A stretch of 6,011 bases of DNA from Propionivibrio sp. (GTDB taxonomy: Bacteria; Pseudomonadota; Gammaproteobacteria; Burkholderiales; Rhodocyclaceae), in assembly GCA_017990155.1 (NCBI GenBank), contig JAGNOM010000184.1, forward strand, positions 1-6,011, written 5' to 3'. How positions within the stretch are numbered: the first letter of the stretch is position 1; each line of letters starts with the position of its first letter. The translations under genes and the position numbers were made by a program. The notes beneath the pieces are model-generated. The model was given only the letters and a program-made list of their open reading frames with translations, was not told where the DNA came from and searched no databases. This document shows positions 4,620 through 6,011 of the stretch, piece after piece.

Positions 4620-5942
4620 CTATGTCCGCCCCGAAACGCCGGGTGCCGGCCCGTCGTAGCTCACCAGTTCCCAGCGGGTTTCCGCCAACTGGTTCGTCCG
4701 TTTCCCGGTGAGGCGTTGCAGTATCGAAGGCTTGCTTGGCACGAGCACCGAAGACAGCGTCTCTCCGGCCGCGAAGAAACGCTGGTTCCCGCCGACGACT
4801 GTCGGCTGCGCGCACTGCCAGAAACCTGGCTGCGGACAAACCGACCCCGAAGGCAGTGTTGTCCCCAAGGCCAGCCGCTGATTCGCAGTCGGTGGTTCGG
4901 GAGCGAGCGGCGCCGATGGTCCGCCATCGGCCGCAGAAACTGGCCCGTTAACCGGCCGCACCCGGATTGAATTGACGATCGAGTCGAAGAGTTCGATGGC
5001 CTGTTTATCGGTCACTGATGGAGCGGAGTAACCGCCAATGTTGATCTTGCCGCTTTCGAATTCGACCGAAATCTCCGGGGCATACAGATTCTTCGTTTGA
5101 GCGATCGATTCCCAGAAGAAAGTATGTGTCGAGAACGTCTCGCCGGTCGGAATCGATTGCAGATAATCCTCACCCGGAATATCTCCGGCGGGGTGTTTCC
5201 TGCGTCGCAGAACCTTGATCCTGTTCAGCAGTTCCAGTAATCCAGTGTCTTTCGACTTTCGGTCGATCCGGTCCAGCAAACCCTCGTGATCATCTTTCAT
5301 TACCATGCGCGTGGTCGCCGTGACGACCACATCCGGATGCGCCTTCAATCGGAAATAGACATACGCATACTCATAGTGCGGCATCGCCGGCTCCCCGGCG
5401 AAGAAGCCTTGCTCGACGCAGAAGCCGGGTTCGGCCGGGATCTCCTTCGGGTCGCGGTAGCGGAGTTCGGAGAGGGAGCGGTTGGCAAGGTCGATGGCGA
5501 TGGGAACTTTGTCGACACTGACTTGCCCTCTAACGAGAAATCGAGATCCTTTTTGCCACTTCGAGGCCTCAGTTTCATAAAGATAGTCGCTGTCCGGCTC
5601 TTTCCAGAAAACCATTACGACCGAGTTGCCATCGTCGTTTCGAGAGATGTGTTTCAGTAGTGAGGGTTCCTTCTCATGCTTTGTTCCGCGCAGCGTTTTC
5701 TCCTTCTCGGCGATCATTGCCTGAAAACTCTCGGAAGATAGCTGCCGCTTGACCTCGATTTTCTTCCACCGATACTCAGCCGTTTGAGAAACGATCTCCG
5801 CATCTGATGGCAGATCGATCAGGAAGCGGCCAAGGCAGTAGGTGCGGGATTGGGGCGCGGATTTCATGGAATCTCCTTGAGACTGGGCAAAGGCCGGCAC
5901 GGCAAGGGCGAGCGTCGCCAAGAGGGTCAGAGTCGAACGCAT
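4620..5942 (-). CDS. tli4: T6SS phospholipase immunity protein, Tli4 family, with extra C-terminal module
   Basis: Predicted periplasmic protein of 440 residues. Tli4 proteins bind and neutralise Tle4-type phospholipase effectors delivered into the periplasm by the type VI system. Residues 1-20 form a signal peptide (positive MR, hydrophobic leucine/alanine stretch, AFA before the cut), with no lipobox. CLGRFLIDLPSDAEI (36-50) is typical of the Tli4 N-terminal domain (about 34-170). GFCVEQGFFAGEP (173-185) opens the C-terminal domain, which ends near NSIRVRP (324-330). A proline-rich linker (331-355) leads to an added module (356-432) with SGSVCPQPGFWQC, GGNQRFFAAGE and a final WELVSYD. The ATG at 5942 has AAGGAGG at 7 bases and overlaps the preceding gene by 16 bases, so translation is probably coupled. 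A second strong site lies before M26. GC is about 53% in the core against about 65% in the C-terminal module, by hand count. The cognate effector is not in the window. Confidence 0.82.
   Translation of the reverse strand: MRSTLTLLATLALAVPAFAQSQGDSMKSAPQSRTYCLGRFLIDLPSDAEIVSQTAEYRWKKIEVKRQLSSESFQAMIAEKEKTLRGTKHEKEPSLLKHISRNDDGNSVVMVFWKEPDSDYLYETEASKWQKGSRFLVRGQVSVDKVPIAIDLANRSLSELRYRDPKEIPAEPGFCVEQGFFAGEPAMPHYEYAYVYFRLKAHPDVVVTATTRMVMKDDHEGLLDRIDRKSKDTGLLELLNRIKVLRRRKHPAGDIPGEDYLQSIPTGETFSTHTFFWESIAQTKNLYAPEISVEFESGKINIGGYSAPSVTDKQAIELFDSIVNSIRVRPVNGPVSAADGGPSAPLAPEPPTANQRLALGTTLPSGSVCPQPGFWQCAQPTVVGGNQRFFAAGETLSSVLVPSKPSILQRLTGKRTNQLAETRWELVSYDGPAPGVSGRT
5865..5878 (-). promoter_or_regulatory. 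Second ribosome-binding site and internal ATG in the Tli4-like gene
   Basis: AAGGAG (5878-5873) stands 5 bases before an in-frame ATG (5867-5865), which is codon 26, just past the signal peptide. Initiation here would give a 415-residue protein without export signal. The site could be real or a by-product of the codons for QGD. Confidence 0.35.
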
Positions 5943-6011
5943 GTGCCATCCTCCTTGAGGGTGATCTGCTGGACGAGCTTGCCGACGGCGTAGAGCACGG
6001 TGTGCTGGGCA
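5927..6011 (-). CDS. 3' end of an unidentified gene upstream of the Tli4-like gene
   Basis: The last 28 codons of a minus-strand gene entering from the right edge; the visible end includes HTVLYAVGKLVQQ and closes with DGTCVRL and TGA at 5929-5927. I do not recognise the family. Codons end mainly in G or C, as expected of a real gene. It overlaps the first 16 bases of the Tli4-like gene, whose ribosome-binding site lies within its codons, so the two are surely co-transcribed. In T6SS loci an immunity gene often follows its effector or a duplicate immunity gene, so either is possible. No alternative reading of these 85 bases looks better. Confidence 0.6.
   Translation of the reverse strand, partial: AQHTVLYAVGKLVQQITLKEDGTCVRL
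5950..5956 (-). promoter_or_regulatory. Ribosome-binding site of the Tli4-like gene
   Basis: AAGGAGG, a complete Shine-Dalgarno sequence, 7 bases before ATG 5942. It lies inside the coding end of the preceding gene, supports this start over the internal ATG for the exported form, and fits coupled translation. Confidence 0.75.

Noticed and set aside
4403..4970. Plus-strand open frames of 102 and 187 codons
   Set aside because: Arg/Pro/Ser-rich shadows of the GC-rich Tli4 C-terminal module and orphan tail; no ribosome-binding site or domain.
1..6011. CRISPR array, insertion sequence, tRNA/rRNA or phage attachment site
   Set aside because: No regularly spaced repeats, transposase, terminal inverted repeats or cloverleaf-like sequence found on reading both strands.

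Overview
The window looks like chromosomal DNA of a GC-rich betaproteobacterium, probably Burkholderiales. This rests on the style of the encoded proteins, the high-GC codon use and the neighbourhood; no rRNA or other marker gene is present, so it is an inference. Every gene I can support lies on the minus strand, so the locus reads from right to left.

Right part (about 4448-6011): a piece of a type VI secretion (T6SS) effector/immunity region. It holds the last 28 codons of an unidentified gene (5927-6011). This overlaps by 16 bases the start of a secreted 440-residue protein of the Tli4 family, the immunity proteins against T6SS phospholipase effectors (4620-5942). The Tli4-like gene is a mosaic. 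A core of about 53% GC is flanked by a GC-rich signal-peptide segment and a GC-rich C-terminal module. A second strong ribosome-binding site and ATG sit exactly where the core begins. Behind its stop is an orphan 3' coding tail with no usable start codon (about 4448-4594), probably debris of another gene.

Middle and left part (1-4420): a polyol utilisation regulon. In transcription order it has a mannitol/arabinitol-type long-chain polyol dehydrogenase (2799-4268), an AraC-family regulator (1532-2506), a periplasmic sugar/polyol-binding protein (269-1243) and the first 65 codons of a ribose-type (CUT2) sugar ABC transporter ATPase (1-197). The likely logic is uptake of a polyol by the ABC transporter and oxidation to a ketose by the dehydrogenase, under control of the AraC-family protein. 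The permease, and any kinase, would lie to the left of the window.

The most informative signal is non-coding. The three gaps upstream of the dehydrogenase, the regulator and the binding protein each carry one copy of GTAA[A/C]AnnTTGCA. Each copy is followed 15-16 bases later by an A-rich block and, at 43-45 bases, by a plausible -10 element. This is a candidate binding site of the regulator at three promoters, its own included. The gaps also hold several perfect GC-rich hairpins, none followed by a clear U-run: one between the binding-protein and ATPase genes, one behind the regulator gene and a group behind the dehydrogenase gene. I saw no tRNA, rRNA, insertion sequence or CRISPR array.
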